64,000 nt of DNA from JAEUSE01 sp964648985. GTDB taxonomy: Bacteria; Patescibacteriota; Doudnabacteria; UBA920. Positions 1-8,817 of this stretch are shown one piece after another. The stretch lies in contig CAZYMS010000003.1 of assembly GCA_964648985.1 (NCBI GenBank), forward strand, positions 1 through 64,000, given 5' to 3'. The position numbers and the translations under genes are program-made. Below the pieces are notes generated by a model. That model was not told the origin of the DNA. It saw nothing but the letters and a program-made list of their open reading frames with translations, and ran no database searches. The stretch's first letter is position 1, and every line of letters begins with the position of its first letter.

Positions 1-29
1 GGGAAATGTCAACTGGTGGCAGGAACTCA

Positions 30-50
30 AAAAATGCTTATTTAAAGCAT
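30..50 (-). terminator. Weak terminator after the DUF4342 gene
   Basis: A 6-bp stem (ATGCTT/AAGCAT, 34-39 and 45-50) is followed on the minus strand by a run of T. It lies downstream of the DUF4342 gene. The stem is short, so the call is tentative. Confidence 0.4.
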
Positions 51-87
51 AAATATTGCAATTTGGAAGAAATTATTACTTAATGCA

Positions 88-396
88 TTATTCTCTACGC
101 TCAACTAGAATAGTGCAATTAGAAACGAGCGCTGCTATAGCACCTACTGCAGCCAGCATGGGAGCTAGCGCAATGCCCACCACCCCAATTGTTACCGGAA
201 GTTCTATAAGCGTTTTACCGTCTTCGTTTTTAATAATAATGCGGCGGATGTTGCCCTCGCGAATTAATTCCTTTATTTTACCCAATAGCCCATCACCCGA
301 TATTTTGAACTCTTCTGTATGAGTCTTGGAACTTTGTTGATATTCTGCAGAGCCATTCCCCTGCGTTGCTTCAGATGAATCTTTTTCGTCGTTCAT
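88..396 (-). CDS. DUF4342 domain protein, small membrane-associated
   Basis: This 102-residue protein has a polar, Ser/Gln/Glu-rich N-terminus (about 1-28). A DUF4342-type domain follows, with TEEFKISGDGLLGKIKELI, then RRIIIKNEDG and a hydrophobic stretch around LPVTIGVVGIALAP that may be a membrane segment or hairpin. The C-terminus ends in charged residues after NCTILVERR. The family has no established function. I recognise it by the TEEFK...IREGN.RRI.IKNE.G pattern and the terminal hydrophobic segment. A terminator-like hairpin lies downstream, so it is probably transcribed alone or as the last gene of a short unit with the coiled-coil gene upstream (53-base gap). Confidence 0.8.
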   Translation of the reverse strand: MNDEKDSSEATQGNGSAEYQQSSKTHTEEFKISGDGLLGKIKELIREGNIRRIIIKNEDGKTLIELPVTIGVVGIALAPMLAAVGAIAALVSNCTILVERRE

Positions 397-449
397 ATAT
401 TTTCAAAGGTATGGATAGTTTAACATAAGACCTCTTAGTCTTCTACAAC

Positions 450-818
450 TTATTGTTTTTGCACTAAATGAGCTTTCTTAAAGCGTACCGTAAACACCGG
501 CTCGTACGGCTCTTCATTTTCGTCTTTTACCTCAACGGTCTCTCCCGCCATAAGGGTATTAAGCGCAAGGTCGGACAGTAATTCATTATCTGTCTTTACA
601 TGCATTTTGTATGCATCAAGCTTAGCAAACTCACCTGAAGATTCTTCTTTTACATGAGTTTCAATTTCTTTCTTCTTTGCTTTGAGTATTTCTAACTTTT
701 CTACTATATCGCGATATTCCATATTCGACTCAAGCGAATCCTTGTACATGCGATTAATTTCTTTTGCTTTTCGTTTGGTTTCTTTTATACGGTTAAACAC
801 TTCTTGTACGTTAGGCAT
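450..818 (-). CDS. Conserved hypothetical, coiled-coil protein
   Basis: The protein has 122 residues. Residues 1-70 are strongly charged and helical, rich in Lys and Glu (RIKETKRKAKEINRMYKDS, then EKLEILKAKKKEIETHVKEE), which suggests a coiled coil. Residues 75-122 look more globular and end in VFTVRFKKAHLVQKQ. There is no signal peptide, membrane segment or catalytic motif. It starts with ATG but without a clear Shine-Dalgarno sequence; an extended -10 box lies about 45 bases upstream. I do not recognise the family. Confidence 0.7.
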   Translation of the reverse strand: MPNVQEVFNRIKETKRKAKEINRMYKDSLESNMEYRDIVEKLEILKAKKKEIETHVKEESSGEFAKLDAYKMHVKTDNELLSDLALNTLMAGETVEVKDENEEPYEPVFTVRFKKAHLVQKQ

Positions 819-860
819 GCGAGAGAAAATTAAAAATGAGGGTCATGGGGTAACTTGTAT

Positions 861-866
861 ATTATA
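861..866 (-). promoter_or_regulatory. Extended -10 box (TGGTATAAT) for the coiled-coil gene
   Basis: The minus strand reads TGGTATAAT with TATAAT at these positions, 43 bases upstream of the ATG at 818. The same TGnTATAAT form recurs upstream of several other genes in this window. No good -35 element is visible, as is typical of extended -10 promoters. Confidence 0.5.
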
Positions 867-894
867 CCATTTAGAGAATTTGGGTATAAGAAAA

Positions 895-922
895 GCTGCT
901 CAAGCAAGGTCACTTGAGCAGC
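895..922 (-). terminator. Intrinsic terminator of the CofD/YvcK-like gene
   Basis: A perfect 10-bp stem (GCTGCTCAAG/CTTGAGCAGC) with an 8-base loop is followed on the minus strand by TTTTCTT. It lies 22 bases past the stop codon of the gene at 945-1931. Confidence 0.8.
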
Positions 923-944
923 ATTAGGGGTTAGTGAGTGTGTT

Positions 945-1931
945 CTAGTGAGCTAAAATCTCAGCAATGGCACTGGCCAATTTATCTGAATGATGACGCA
1001 CAACGCCGTCCGTCAGATCCAATAAATCAGCATATACCAATCGCCCGTCTTTCGCTGCACCATTCGGAATCATTTCCGACTTTAGCTCCACTTTATAGCG
1101 TTCCAATATTTCCGGTGGTATTGGCGCGTTGTTGCAAAGCGCATAATCAACCGGACAGCGTAAGTAGCGCTCTACCCAACCAAGGACATCAGTCAGACTA
1201 AACCTATCGGTCTCTCCTGGCTTAGTCATCAAATTGGGCACAAGCACAACCTTGGCATTACTTTGATTGATAGCTTCAGCAATGCCGCCTACCAAAAGTA
1301 TCGGCAGCAAACTGGTAAACAGGTCACCAGGTGACAGTACGATCAACCCCGCGGTTGCAAGTGCTTCGAGCACCAGCGGCTGCGCTGATATGGGCGGCTC
1401 CAGAAATACATCTTCAAGAGCATGCCGCTCAGATTTCCAGAGTGGATTGGAGGCAAGAGTATCAATCAAAGTCTCCCCGACAATCTTAATACTACCACCT
1501 TCCAACGTTGCCCCAAGGTCAGTATTTTCCACCGCAACCGGTAAAACTCGATGAGGAGCAATTTGCAAAAAACCACTCATTGCCTGCACTGCGCCCATAA
1601 GGCCCAATTGACTTTGAAGAGCTGCAAAAAGCAAATTTTTGGCGGAATGTGCCCTTAGATTTACAGCAGCATCTTCTATAACAGGCGAACCAAACCGCCA
1701 TTCAAGCAATTCAGCTACTCCAGGAATTGGAGAAAGTGCCAAGGCACATCTGCTCCAGTCACCTGTAGCATTACTCACGTTGTATGCAGCGGCAAGTTTT
1801 GCGCTGGATCCGCCGCTATCACTTACTCCGCATACAGCAGTGATTGTTACATCTGGAAGTGCTCGCAACCCCTTCACAAGCTTTCCCTGCCCCGTCCCGC
1901 CCCCTAATGAAACGATTCTCACTTCACTCAC
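945..1931 (-). CDS. CofD/YvcK-family protein (gluconeogenesis factor-like)
   Basis: The 328-residue protein begins MSEVRIVSLGGGTGQGKLVKG, with the glycine-rich nucleotide-binding loop of the 2-phospho-L-lactate transferase CofD/YvcK superfamily. GVSDSGGSS follows near residue 36, matching the conserved D-S-G-S segment. Later motifs include RAHSAKNLLFAAL and VLVPNLMTKPGETDRFSLTD, a good match to the family's N-L-x-T-x-x-G-E-T signature. In Firmicutes, YvcK binds UDP-GlcNAc and links carbon flux to cell-wall synthesis. CofD itself makes coenzyme F420 and needs partners not seen here, so a YvcK-like role is the better guess. The start is GTG at 1931 with AGGAGG about 7 bases upstream. Confidence 0.85.
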   Translation of the reverse strand: MSEVRIVSLGGGTGQGKLVKGLRALPDVTITAVCGVSDSGGSSAKLAAAYNVSNATGDWSRCALALSPIPGVAELLEWRFGSPVIEDAAVNLRAHSAKNLLFAALQSQLGLMGAVQAMSGFLQIAPHRVLPVAVENTDLGATLEGGSIKIVGETLIDTLASNPLWKSERHALEDVFLEPPISAQPLVLEALATAGLIVLSPGDLFTSLLPILLVGGIAEAINQSNAKVVLVPNLMTKPGETDRFSLTDVLGWVERYLRCPVDYALCNNAPIPPEILERYKVELKSEMIPNGAAKDGRLVYADLLDLTDGVVRHHSDKLASAIAEILAH

Positions 1932-2121
1932 AATTACACCTCCTATTAATGATGTGAGTTTTTATATGCGTCATCTTGAGAGCCCCGCGCGTACGGGTAT
2001 TTTTTGAGCAATGATGACCCGCAAGTTTACTATATTCTACCAAACAAGTCAATCCTGGCCAGACTACAGGATTGAGGACGAATAACTATTTCTGCAGATT
2101 ACAGAATACTGCAGAGGAAAT

Positions 2122-2148
2122 AAAAAAGCCTTCCATTTCTGGAAGACT
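2122..2148 (-). terminator. Terminator of the RNA-binding protein gene
   Basis: A CTTCC/GGAAG stem with a 6-base loop is followed on the minus strand by TTTTTTATTT, 18 bases beyond the stop codon. Confidence 0.75.
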
Positions 2149-2165
2149 TAATTTCTAAAATAGTA

Positions 2166-2585
2166 CTAGAACTGCCAAGTGCGGTTACCGCCATCGCCGT
2201 TGCCGCCGTTGTTTCCGCCGCCGTAGTTGTCGCGACCGCCACGGTCACCACCACGTCCGCCGCCGAATCCACCGCGACCGCCACGGTCACCACCACGTCC
2301 GCCGCCGAATCCACCGCGACCGCCTGCTGGGCGTTCTTCACGAGGACGAGCTTCGTTTACAGTGATTGTGCGACCATCGAGCTCTTTACCGTTCCAGAGT
2401 TCGATTGCAGCTTGAGCAGCTTCGTCAGTGTCCATTTCGACGAAACCGAAACCGCGAGAGCGGCCGGTCATTTTGTCGATGACTACCTGAGCAGATACTA
2501 CATTACCAGCTTGTGAAAAAGCCTGTTGTAATGCATCGTCAGTTGCCCCATAAGAGAGGTTACCGACATAGAGTTTCGTTGCCAT
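2166..2585 (-). CDS. RRM RNA-binding protein with RGG tail
   Basis: The 139-residue protein carries one RNA recognition motif. RNP2 is LYVGNLSY (residues 4-11) and RNP1 is RGFGFVEM (about 44-51), each with the expected aromatics. The rest (about 85-139) is a glycine/arginine-rich tail built of FGGGRGGDRGGR units, two of which are an exact 42-base tandem repeat in the DNA (about 2229-2312). Such proteins in bacteria resemble plant glycine-rich and cyanobacterial cold-responsive RRM proteins and are thought to act as RNA chaperones. An AAGGAAG ribosome site precedes the ATG. The long leader (see 2586-2768) suggests post-transcriptional control. It is monocistronic, with its own terminator. Confidence 0.92.
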   Translation of the reverse strand: MATKLYVGNLSYGATDDALQQAFSQAGNVVSAQVVIDKMTGRSRGFGFVEMDTDEAAQAAIELWNGKELDGRTITVNEARPREERPAGGRGGFGGGRGGDRGGRGGFGGGRGGDRGGRDNYGGGNNGGNGDGGNRTWQF

Positions 2586-2768
2586 TTGTTTGGCTTCCTT
2601 GGTTAGAGCTCATCTTGGACTCTAACGATAAAATAAATACAAGTGTTTGATCCTACTGCCCTATGGCCGTTTCACTGTCGACTATCGAGTGCTTATAAGC
2701 ACATTCCAAGGTTTCCAGAAGCCCGAACAAACGTAAGAAACAAGACTTAAGATGATAGGTAAATTATA
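2586..2768 (-). promoter_or_regulatory. Long 5' leader and extended -10 promoter of the RRM gene
   Basis: An extended -10 (TGCTATAAT, TATAAT at 2763-2768) lies about 180 bases upstream of the ATG, so the mRNA would have a leader of roughly 170 bases. The leader contains a 14-base perfect palindrome GTGCTTATAAGCAC (2689-2702) and no ORF. Long structured leaders are known for cold-shock RNA-binding genes; assigning one here is inference. Confidence 0.45.
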
Positions 2769-2830
2769 GCATGAATAGGTGTTTTACACAATATCGATAA
2801 TCTGCCAAAAATAAGCCGTATTGGTAACAA

Positions 2831-2974
2831 AAATGCCAAATAACAAATAGCAAATCTCAAATAAGCATCAAATGCCAAAATCCAAATAAAGTCTCCATAA
2901 AAAAGCTTAGAGCTTAGAAGTCGGTTCGTGGAATTTATTTGCTATTTGGTGATTGTTTTTTGGAATTTGTTTTA
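2831..2974. repeat. Heptad-word inverted element, CAAAT family
   Basis: The left half repeats CAAAT-containing words about every 7 bases. The right half contains their reverse complement (ATTTG words), and the GC-richer centre at about 2890-2930 separates the arms. The element fills the gap between the ABC exporter and the RRM gene. Sister elements are at 4753, 44333, 47080 and 48881. Confidence 0.75.
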
Positions 2975-2979
2975 GCTTC

Positions 2980-4743
2980 CTAGCTAAAACTGCCGGCTTG
3001 TATACCCCACAATTTTTGATAGGTTCCTTGTTTTGCCTTAAGAAGCTCCTCGTGCTTGCCATCCTCAATTATTTTTCCGTCTTCAATAACAACTATACGA
3101 TCCATTTGCATAATGGTAGAGAGCCGATGAGCAATAACAATGACAGTTTTGCTTTTCATAAGTTTTTTCAGGGCATCTTGTATTAACATTTCCGACTCTG
3201 AGTCCAAACTTGAAGTTGCTTCATCAAGCACCAGAATGGGCGCATTTTTGAGTACTGCTCGCGCAATAGCCACACGTTGACGCTCGCCGCCAGACAACTT
3301 TACACCACGCTCACCTACTAAAGTGTTATAGCCATCGGAAAATGCAGAGATAAATTCATGCGCATGAGCTGCCTTAGCAGCAGACACCACTTCTTCGTCA
3401 GTGCTAGTTGGACGTGCATACCGAATGTTCTCCATCAGGCTTCGGTGAAATAAAATTGGATCTTGCGGTACAAGCGACAACACTGCATGAAGGCTATTTT
3501 GAGTTACTTTGCTAATATCAAGCCCATCTACGGCAATAGTTCCTTTTTGCACATCGTAATACCTAAACAGTAATTTCACTATAGTTGACTTACCACCCCC
3601 AGAGGTTCCTACAATGGCAACACGCTGCCCTGCAGGAATTTTAAAAGTAAAATCATTAAATATGTTACGGTTGTTTTGATAGGCAAAGCTAACCTTGCGA
3701 AATTCAATAGACCCATCTGAAGAAGTAAGAGTTTTAGCGCGCGGAGCATCTACTACTCCGAGCGGAGCAGTAAGTATTTCTGTCATTTCATTCCCATCGG
3801 CAATTGCCTCGTAGGTGTGGCGAATACTATTACCTATTCCCCATAGTAGTTCAAAAATTTGAGTCAGATACGCCTGAATAAGAGCGAAGTCTCCTATAGT
3901 AAATAACCCCTGCTGCCACAGCCGCACGCCATAATACATAATCCCTATTTCAAGAATAAGAATAAGTCCGCTCTGCACTGCGCTGACCGTAGCACCAAGA
4001 TCCCACGTAAACTTTCGGAGCTTAAACAACTTTTCAGTCACGGTGCGGAACGTTTGCACTTCAGTCCCAAAACCATTAAAGAGTTTTATATTTAAATGGT
4101 TGGTAATAGTATCGGCGGCATGACGAGTCACTTCTGTATCTGCTTCTGATTTTTGCAGATCGTACGGCAACTTGTACATGGTGAATTTGTACATAAGTAC
4201 CACATAGACCGCTATCCAGATTAACACCCCAACACCAATTTGCCAGTGATATATGAGCAACACCGCTAAAATAATACTCATGCGAATGAGTATGCGACTA
4301 AAATCCCAGGTGAGGCGGTCGGCTATAGTTTCAAATGCGGAAGAATACCGCGTAACACGACGTACGAGTGAGCCAACAAAACTATTTTCAAAAAATCCTA
4401 CAGAATGCCTTTGTAAATATTCATAACAGGTATTCAGCAAGTCCGTCATGACCCGCGGTTGGTAGAAGTTATTGCTGAATTCTAAAATGCGATAGAAAAC
4501 CCATAACACGCAGTTAATAATAAATACATATGCCACCACCACTAGCACAGATCGCAAGGTCCCCGGAGTACTGCCCCCCAGCATGTCGAAAAACCGCTTG
4601 TACAGCAGCGGCTTATATACTTCGGCAACATTTGTTACAAGTAGCCCCACAACTATGGCAACCATAGCCCAAGGATAGCGAACGCTATGCTGCCAAAATA
4701 TTTTGAGCGTTTGTCTGGTAAGAAACTTTTTATTTGCGGACAT
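2980..4743 (-). CDS. ABC transporter, fused permease-ATPase (MsbA/MdlB type)
   Basis: This is a half-size ABC exporter of 587 residues when started at the internal ATG MSANKKF. A longer frame reaches 4794 but would read through the upstream repeat element. The N-terminal half is a six-helix transmembrane domain. The C-terminal nucleotide-binding domain has Walker A GTSGGGKST (about residue 380), signature LSGGERQRVAIA, Walker B ILVLDEATSS and an H-loop in IAHRLST, so it should be an active ATPase. It would work as a homodimer or with another half-transporter, exporting a lipid, peptide or drug. The substrate cannot be read from sequence. No partner half-transporter is adjacent. Confidence 0.92.
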   Translation of the reverse strand: MSANKKFLTRQTLKIFWQHSVRYPWAMVAIVVGLLVTNVAEVYKPLLYKRFFDMLGGSTPGTLRSVLVVVAYVFIINCVLWVFYRILEFSNNFYQPRVMTDLLNTCYEYLQRHSVGFFENSFVGSLVRRVTRYSSAFETIADRLTWDFSRILIRMSIILAVLLIYHWQIGVGVLIWIAVYVVLMYKFTMYKLPYDLQKSEADTEVTRHAADTITNHLNIKLFNGFGTEVQTFRTVTEKLFKLRKFTWDLGATVSAVQSGLILILEIGIMYYGVRLWQQGLFTIGDFALIQAYLTQIFELLWGIGNSIRHTYEAIADGNEMTEILTAPLGVVDAPRAKTLTSSDGSIEFRKVSFAYQNNRNIFNDFTFKIPAGQRVAIVGTSGGGKSTIVKLLFRYYDVQKGTIAVDGLDISKVTQNSLHAVLSLVPQDPILFHRSLMENIRYARPTSTDEEVVSAAKAAHAHEFISAFSDGYNTLVGERGVKLSGGERQRVAIARAVLKNAPILVLDEATSSLDSESEMLIQDALKKLMKSKTVIVIAHRLSTIMQMDRIVVIEDGKIIEDGKHEELLKAKQGTYQKLWGIQAGSFS

Positions 4744-4752
4744 ATACTTTTT

Positions 4753-4902
4753 AAAACTCCAAGCACCAAATGGCAAATCACAACTGGGCCCCAAAAACCA
4801 ACTTACATCCGCACAGACCGAGCCGAGACTGTATTATTTGAAAATTGGAGTTTTCGATATTCGAATTTATTTGGATTTTGTGTTTTGAGATTTTGGAATT
4901 TC
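4753..4902. repeat. Heptad-word inverted element, CAAAT family
   Basis: Left-arm words (CCAAG, CCAAAT, GCAAATC) and right-arm words (ATTTGG, TTTTGAG, TTTGGAATTT) are reverse complements around a GC-richer centre (about 4785-4835). It occupies the gap between map and the ABC exporter and provides the exporter's leader. Confidence 0.7.
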
Positions 4903-4914
4903 TAATGGCAAGAC

Positions 4915-5673
4915 CTAGGTCAATATACGCGGTCCCTTTTTCGTAATGGCTATAGTGTGTTCAAAGTGGGCGGAGAGACTACCATCTTCTGTACGTATGG
5001 TCCAACCGTCATCATCAAAAAATATATGGTACGCCCCTACGCATAACATGGGCTCTATGGCTATAACCATATTTTCTACAAGTTTGGCACCTGTGCCTGC
5101 TTTACCGTAATTGGGTACTTGCGGGTCCTCGTGTATTGCATAGCCAACACCATGGCCAACTAAATCGCGCACCACGGAAAAGCCATTGCTTTCTGCGTAC
5201 TTCTGTACTGCATGACCTATATCCCCTGTTCTATTACCAATAATTGCTTGTTGAATGCCCAGCTCAAGAGACCGCTTGGTTACATCGATCAAATTTTGTA
5301 TTTCTGGTGATACACTTCCAACGGGAACAGTAATGGCAGTGTCTGTAAAATATTTTTTATAGATCATGCCTATGTCCAGGCCAATTATGTCGCCGCTTTT
5401 CAAAATTTCTTTTGCTGACGGAATACCATGGACTACCACATCGTTCACTGAGGTACAAAGCGCTGCAGGAAATGGGTTGTCTCGCTCGCCATAGCCTATG
5501 AAACTTGGCACTCCCCCTATCTTGCGAATCTCACTATCGGCATAATCACTTAACTCTTTAGTGGACACACCTGGTTTGGCAAGTCGCGCCGTACGCAGCA
5601 AAATATCACGCAGGTGCTTGCCACCTTCATGTATTGTTTCTATTTCAGCAGATGTTTTAATTTGTCCTGGCAT
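4915..5673 (-). CDS. map: Methionine aminopeptidase, type I
   Basis: This 252-residue cytoplasmic metalloprotease removes the initiator methionine from nascent proteins. The five metal ligands of the family are visible: Asp in GLDIGM, Asp in FTDTAIT, His in GHGVGYAIHEDP, Glu in AIEPML and Glu in FEHTIAI. The length matches bacterial type I enzymes without an N-terminal zinc extension. In many bacteria map sits beside adk in the ribosomal protein region, and here the two adenylate-kinase-like genes lie directly upstream, which preserves that order. No strong ribosome site precedes the ATG. Confidence 0.96.
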   Translation of the reverse strand: MPGQIKTSAEIETIHEGGKHLRDILLRTARLAKPGVSTKELSDYADSEIRKIGGVPSFIGYGERDNPFPAALCTSVNDVVVHGIPSAKEILKSGDIIGLDIGMIYKKYFTDTAITVPVGSVSPEIQNLIDVTKRSLELGIQQAIIGNRTGDIGHAVQKYAESNGFSVVRDLVGHGVGYAIHEDPQVPNYGKAGTGAKLVENMVIAIEPMLCVGAYHIFFDDDGWTIRTEDGSLSAHFEHTIAITKKGPRILT

Positions 5674-5747
5674 ACTATAAATACGACTTGCGAATATTTA
5701 ATTAAGTGGTGCGGTGGCGTTAATGCATTGGGAGTTAAATATTTCTG

Positions 5748-6392
5748 TTAGTCTAACTTCTTGGTAAGACGTTCAATTGCCGTAAGCACTCGCGCATGAA
5801 CTTCCTTCACCGATCCTATACCACTCACGGCTGCAAACGGATATAACGTTTTATAAACTGCCCGCGCTTTGTGGATTTTTGATTGCACATACTTGTAGCG
5901 ATTCTTTATTGCGCGTATGTCATCATCTGCGCGTTTTCGGGACCCAAAATACCCTTTTCGCTTTTGATTACGTCGTACGGTTTCTTTCCATGGGACGCTA
6001 AGATAGATGCAAATATTTCTTAGGCGCTTGTTTTGTCTCATCCAGCGGGCAACTTGTAGTACTTCTGCCGGAGCCTTTGGCCCGCCATCAAATAGCATTC
6101 CTTTACGTTCAGGTACGTGCAACAGTACATCTTTGACCACTTTCCTGTATACGCTTGTAGGAGTCATCTTTCCTACATCAACTGTCCGACTCAAATATAT
6201 ATCTAAATCTTTATCCTTAGCGCGCAGGCGCGCCTGTTCCTTTCCGAAGTCGAAATCGTATAATGGATATTTTTTACGAAGCAAGCGAGACTGGGTAGCC
6301 TTGCCAGCACCAAGATCTCCGACAAGGAAGATATTGAGTGGCGCGCGCGAAGATAATGGCTTATCTATCTTTTTTGGTGCGCGCGTCTTCAT
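5748..6392 (-). CDS. Adenylate kinase-like P-loop nucleotide kinase, diverged
   Basis: The 214-residue protein starts with a basic tail, then FLVGDLGAGKATQSRLL, a Walker A loop of the adenylate kinase type in which the usual GKGT is GKAT. DGGPKAPAEV takes the place of the DGFPR motif of true adenylate kinases, and arginine-rich segments (VRRNQKRKGYFGSRKRADDD) follow where the lid would be. The nucleoside monophosphate specificity therefore cannot be assumed. It lies 5 bases after adk on the same strand, so it is translationally linked and looks like a diverged tandem duplicate. Confidence 0.7.
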   Translation of the reverse strand: MKTRAPKKIDKPLSSRAPLNIFLVGDLGAGKATQSRLLRKKYPLYDFDFGKEQARLRAKDKDLDIYLSRTVDVGKMTPTSVYRKVVKDVLLHVPERKGMLFDGGPKAPAEVLQVARWMRQNKRLRNICIYLSVPWKETVRRNQKRKGYFGSRKRADDDIRAIKNRYKYVQSKIHKARAVYKTLYPFAAVSGIGSVKEVHARVLTAIERLTKKLD

Positions 6393-6397
6393 AGGAA

Positions 6398-6973
6398 TTA
6401 ACTCTCCATAATAGAATTAATTGCTGCAGTCACTTCTGGAATAGGTGGACGACCATCTAGTCGGTAAAATTTGGTCATCTCTTCCAAATAATCAAGCACT
6501 GGCGCGGTTTCAAGTTCAAACTGGTCCAGACGTTTGTTGATAATTTCATCGGTATCGTCCGCACGATGTTCTATAGTTGCACGGTGGTGCAACCGATCAA
6601 CAGAGTCTTCGCGAGGCACATCAAGAAAAAGCGTAACCATATCTCTACGACCGAGACCATGAAGCAAGCCTAGCATGTAGTACGCCTGGCTTAAACGGCG
6701 AGGCACACCATCAAATACTATGCTCTTACCTTTCGGAATATCATCCAAGTGGCTATCTATAACTTGTGTAATGTGGTGGTCGTCTAAAAATAAACCTTTA
6801 TTCACTAAATCTGCAATTTCTAAGCCAATTGGAGACTTTTTAGCGATTTCACCACGAAGCACAGCACCCATTTCCCAATAAAAAAAGTCAAGACGCTCTG
6901 CAAGAACCTTGGCTTGTGTACCCTTACCAGCGCCCGAGCGCCCTATAAAAAATATTACATCAGGTGTATTCAT
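6398..6973 (-). CDS. adk: Adenylate kinase
   Basis: This 191-residue protein (from ATG at 6973; TTG and GTG starts at 7009 and near 7000 are possible) has Walker A FIGRSGAGKGTQAK, the DGVPRRLSQ counterpart of DGFPR, and LDVPREDSVDRLHHR before a short lid. It interconverts AMP, ADP and ATP. The lid lacks the four-cysteine zinc site of long forms. It is the more canonical of two adjacent kinase genes and would supply basal nucleotide homeostasis in an organism with a small metabolism. Confidence 0.88.
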   Translation of the reverse strand: MNTPDVIFFIGRSGAGKGTQAKVLAERLDFFYWEMGAVLRGEIAKKSPIGLEIADLVNKGLFLDDHHITQVIDSHLDDIPKGKSIVFDGVPRRLSQAYYMLGLLHGLGRRDMVTLFLDVPREDSVDRLHHRATIEHRADDTDEIINKRLDQFELETAPVLDYLEEMTKFYRLDGRPPIPEVTAAINSIMES

Positions 6974-7122
6974 TAACTTCAGAATATCAGGTTTTTCCAC
7001 TGTCTGCAAGGTTTATTTATCTGGTACAATACTAGTATAGATACTGCCCTTCCAAATTACCAATTAGCATCATTATATCTATTGGTAATCACTAGTAGGG
7101 ATCTAGAAACAAACTTTTTTAA

Positions 7123-8811
7123 ATGAACAATCTATTTATAGAACTGGCGATAGTTCTTGTGCTGGCAGGTGCCTGTAGCTTTTTCGTAAGTTTTTTTAAA
7201 CAGCCGAGCATTATTGGATATATCTTAGCGGGACTTATCCTAGGCCCCTTCGGATACCATGAACTCCACCAAGGGGAAGCACTCCACGCCCTATCCCAGA
7301 TAGGTATTACCCTACTTTTGTTCATGGTAGGGCTTGAACTGGATATAACCCAGCTTAAAAAGATTGGCCGACGCGCCATTGTCGCGGGTATTGCGCAAAT
7401 TGGCGTTACCGCCATTATTGGACTACTCCTAGGACTAGTGCTCAACTTCTCTCTCGTTACCTCAATTTATATTGCCCTGGCACTTACGTTCTCCTCTACT
7501 ATAGTCGTAGTAAAGCTTCTCAGCGAGAAACGAGATCTTCAGAGCTTGTATGGAAGACTAGCCATAGGCATATTTGTAGTCCAAGATTTAGTCGCCTTAG
7601 TCATACTTATGGTGCTGTCCAGTAGTGGCGAGGCAAACAGCTTAGGACTTCCGGTGTGGGGTCAAATTCTGTTCACTCTTCTCAAAGGAATACTCCTCGG
7701 CCTTGGCATTGCTGCACTCAGTAATTTTATATTCCCCAAGCTGCTAAGAATTATTGGCAAGTCAGACGAATTATTGCTCATTTTTTCTCTGGCCTGGGCG
7801 CTCGGGTTTGCAGTATTTGTACAACTTCCCTTTATAGGTTTTTCCCTGGAAATTGGCGGGTTTCTTGCTGGTATTGCGCTGTCCCAAAGTAGCGTACATC
7901 ACGAAATATCAGCCCGCATACGGTCTCTGCGCGACTTCTTTATAATGATCTTTTTTATAGTGCTTGGTAGCCAAATAACCTTTGCAGGTGTGGGTTCCTA
8001 TTTACTACCTGCACTATTCCTCTCATTGTTCGTGCTAATAGGCAAACCGCTTATAGTGGTTACCGCACTTGGCCTGCTTGGATATAAGCCTCGCACATCC
8101 TTTAGTGCCGCACTTACCGTAGGACAAATCTCCGAATTCAGCCTCATTTTATTTGCGCTTGGTGCGAAACTAGGGCACGTGAGCGGTGAAGTGAGTAGTC
8201 TCATAACGCTCATAGCAATCATTACTATTGCATTGTCGTCCTATAGCATTATGCAAGCAGAACGCCTGTATACGTGGCTTTCAGGCCTCTTGGACTGGTT
8301 CGACTTTACCGGCGGCACCGCAGAAAAGCACCAACATGGCAGCACGCTTAAAAACCATATTGTACTTTTGGGGGCACATCGCACGGGTGGTGAGCTTGCG
8401 CAGAGCTTCCTTAAAGCACATGAAAAGTTTGTAATACTAGACTTTAACCCAGACGTTGCTGAACATTACTCCCGTCTCGGTGTACAAGTTATATGCGGCG
8501 ATGCATCTGATCCTTACATACAAGACCTGGCAGGCTTCCGCCACGCGCGGCTCATTGTTTCTACTCTGCCAGACCTTCACGACAATCTTGGAGTAGTGGA
8601 AAGTATTCGTAATCAAAAACTAAAAGCCAAGCTTATAATAATGGCGCAGAACGAAACCGATGCCCGATCGCTGTATCGTCACAAGGTGGACTATGTACTC
8701 CTCCCCCACTACATAAACGGCATCCACCTTTCCAAAATACTCAAACATCCGCACCCACACCAACATCTCATCTCACTCCGCCGACAACACCTCAAGGCCC
8801 TCAACATCTAG
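7123..8811 (+). CDS. Kef/CPA2-type cation:proton antiporter with TrkA-N domain
   Basis: The protein has 562 residues. Residues 1-385 form a polytopic Na+/H+ exchanger domain, opening with a hydrophobic helix and containing MVGLELDITQLKKIG near residue 67 and FSSTIVVVKLLSEK near 125, both typical of the CPA2 (KefB/KefC) family. From about residue 409 a Rossmann domain begins (NHIVLLGAHRTGGELA) with ICGDASDP, a TrkA-N/RCK regulatory nucleotide-binding domain. It probably exchanges K+ or Na+ for protons across the cytoplasmic membrane. There is no KefF/KefG accessory gene nearby. Transcription appears to end at the 38-base palindrome just downstream. Confidence 0.92.
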   Translation: MNNLFIELAIVLVLAGACSFFVSFFKQPSIIGYILAGLILGPFGYHELHQGEALHALSQIGITLLLFMVGLELDITQLKKIGRRAIVAGIAQIGVTAIIGLLLGLVLNFSLVTSIYIALALTFSSTIVVVKLLSEKRDLQSLYGRLAIGIFVVQDLVALVILMVLSSSGEANSLGLPVWGQILFTLLKGILLGLGIAALSNFIFPKLLRIIGKSDELLLIFSLAWALGFAVFVQLPFIGFSLEIGGFLAGIALSQSSVHHEISARIRSLRDFFIMIFFIVLGSQITFAGVGSYLLPALFLSLFVLIGKPLIVVTALGLLGYKPRTSFSAALTVGQISEFSLILFALGAKLGHVSGEVSSLITLIAIITIALSSYSIMQAERLYTWLSGLLDWFDFTGGTAEKHQHGSTLKNHIVLLGAHRTGGELAQSFLKAHEKFVILDFNPDVAEHYSRLGVQVICGDASDPYIQDLAGFRHARLIVSTLPDLHDNLGVVESIRNQKLKAKLIIMAQNETDARSLYRHKVDYVLLPHYINGIHLSKILKHPHPHQHLISLRRQHLKALNI

Positions 8812-8817
8812 CCCACC

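Noticed and set aside
945..1931. CofD for coenzyme F420 synthesis
   Set aside because: No other F420 genes are seen and the motifs fit the YvcK branch equally well, so a specific CofD role was not claimed.
2831..2974. CRISPR array
   Set aside because: Words are degenerate, about 7 bases long, and inverted between arms; there are no uniform repeats with unique spacers.
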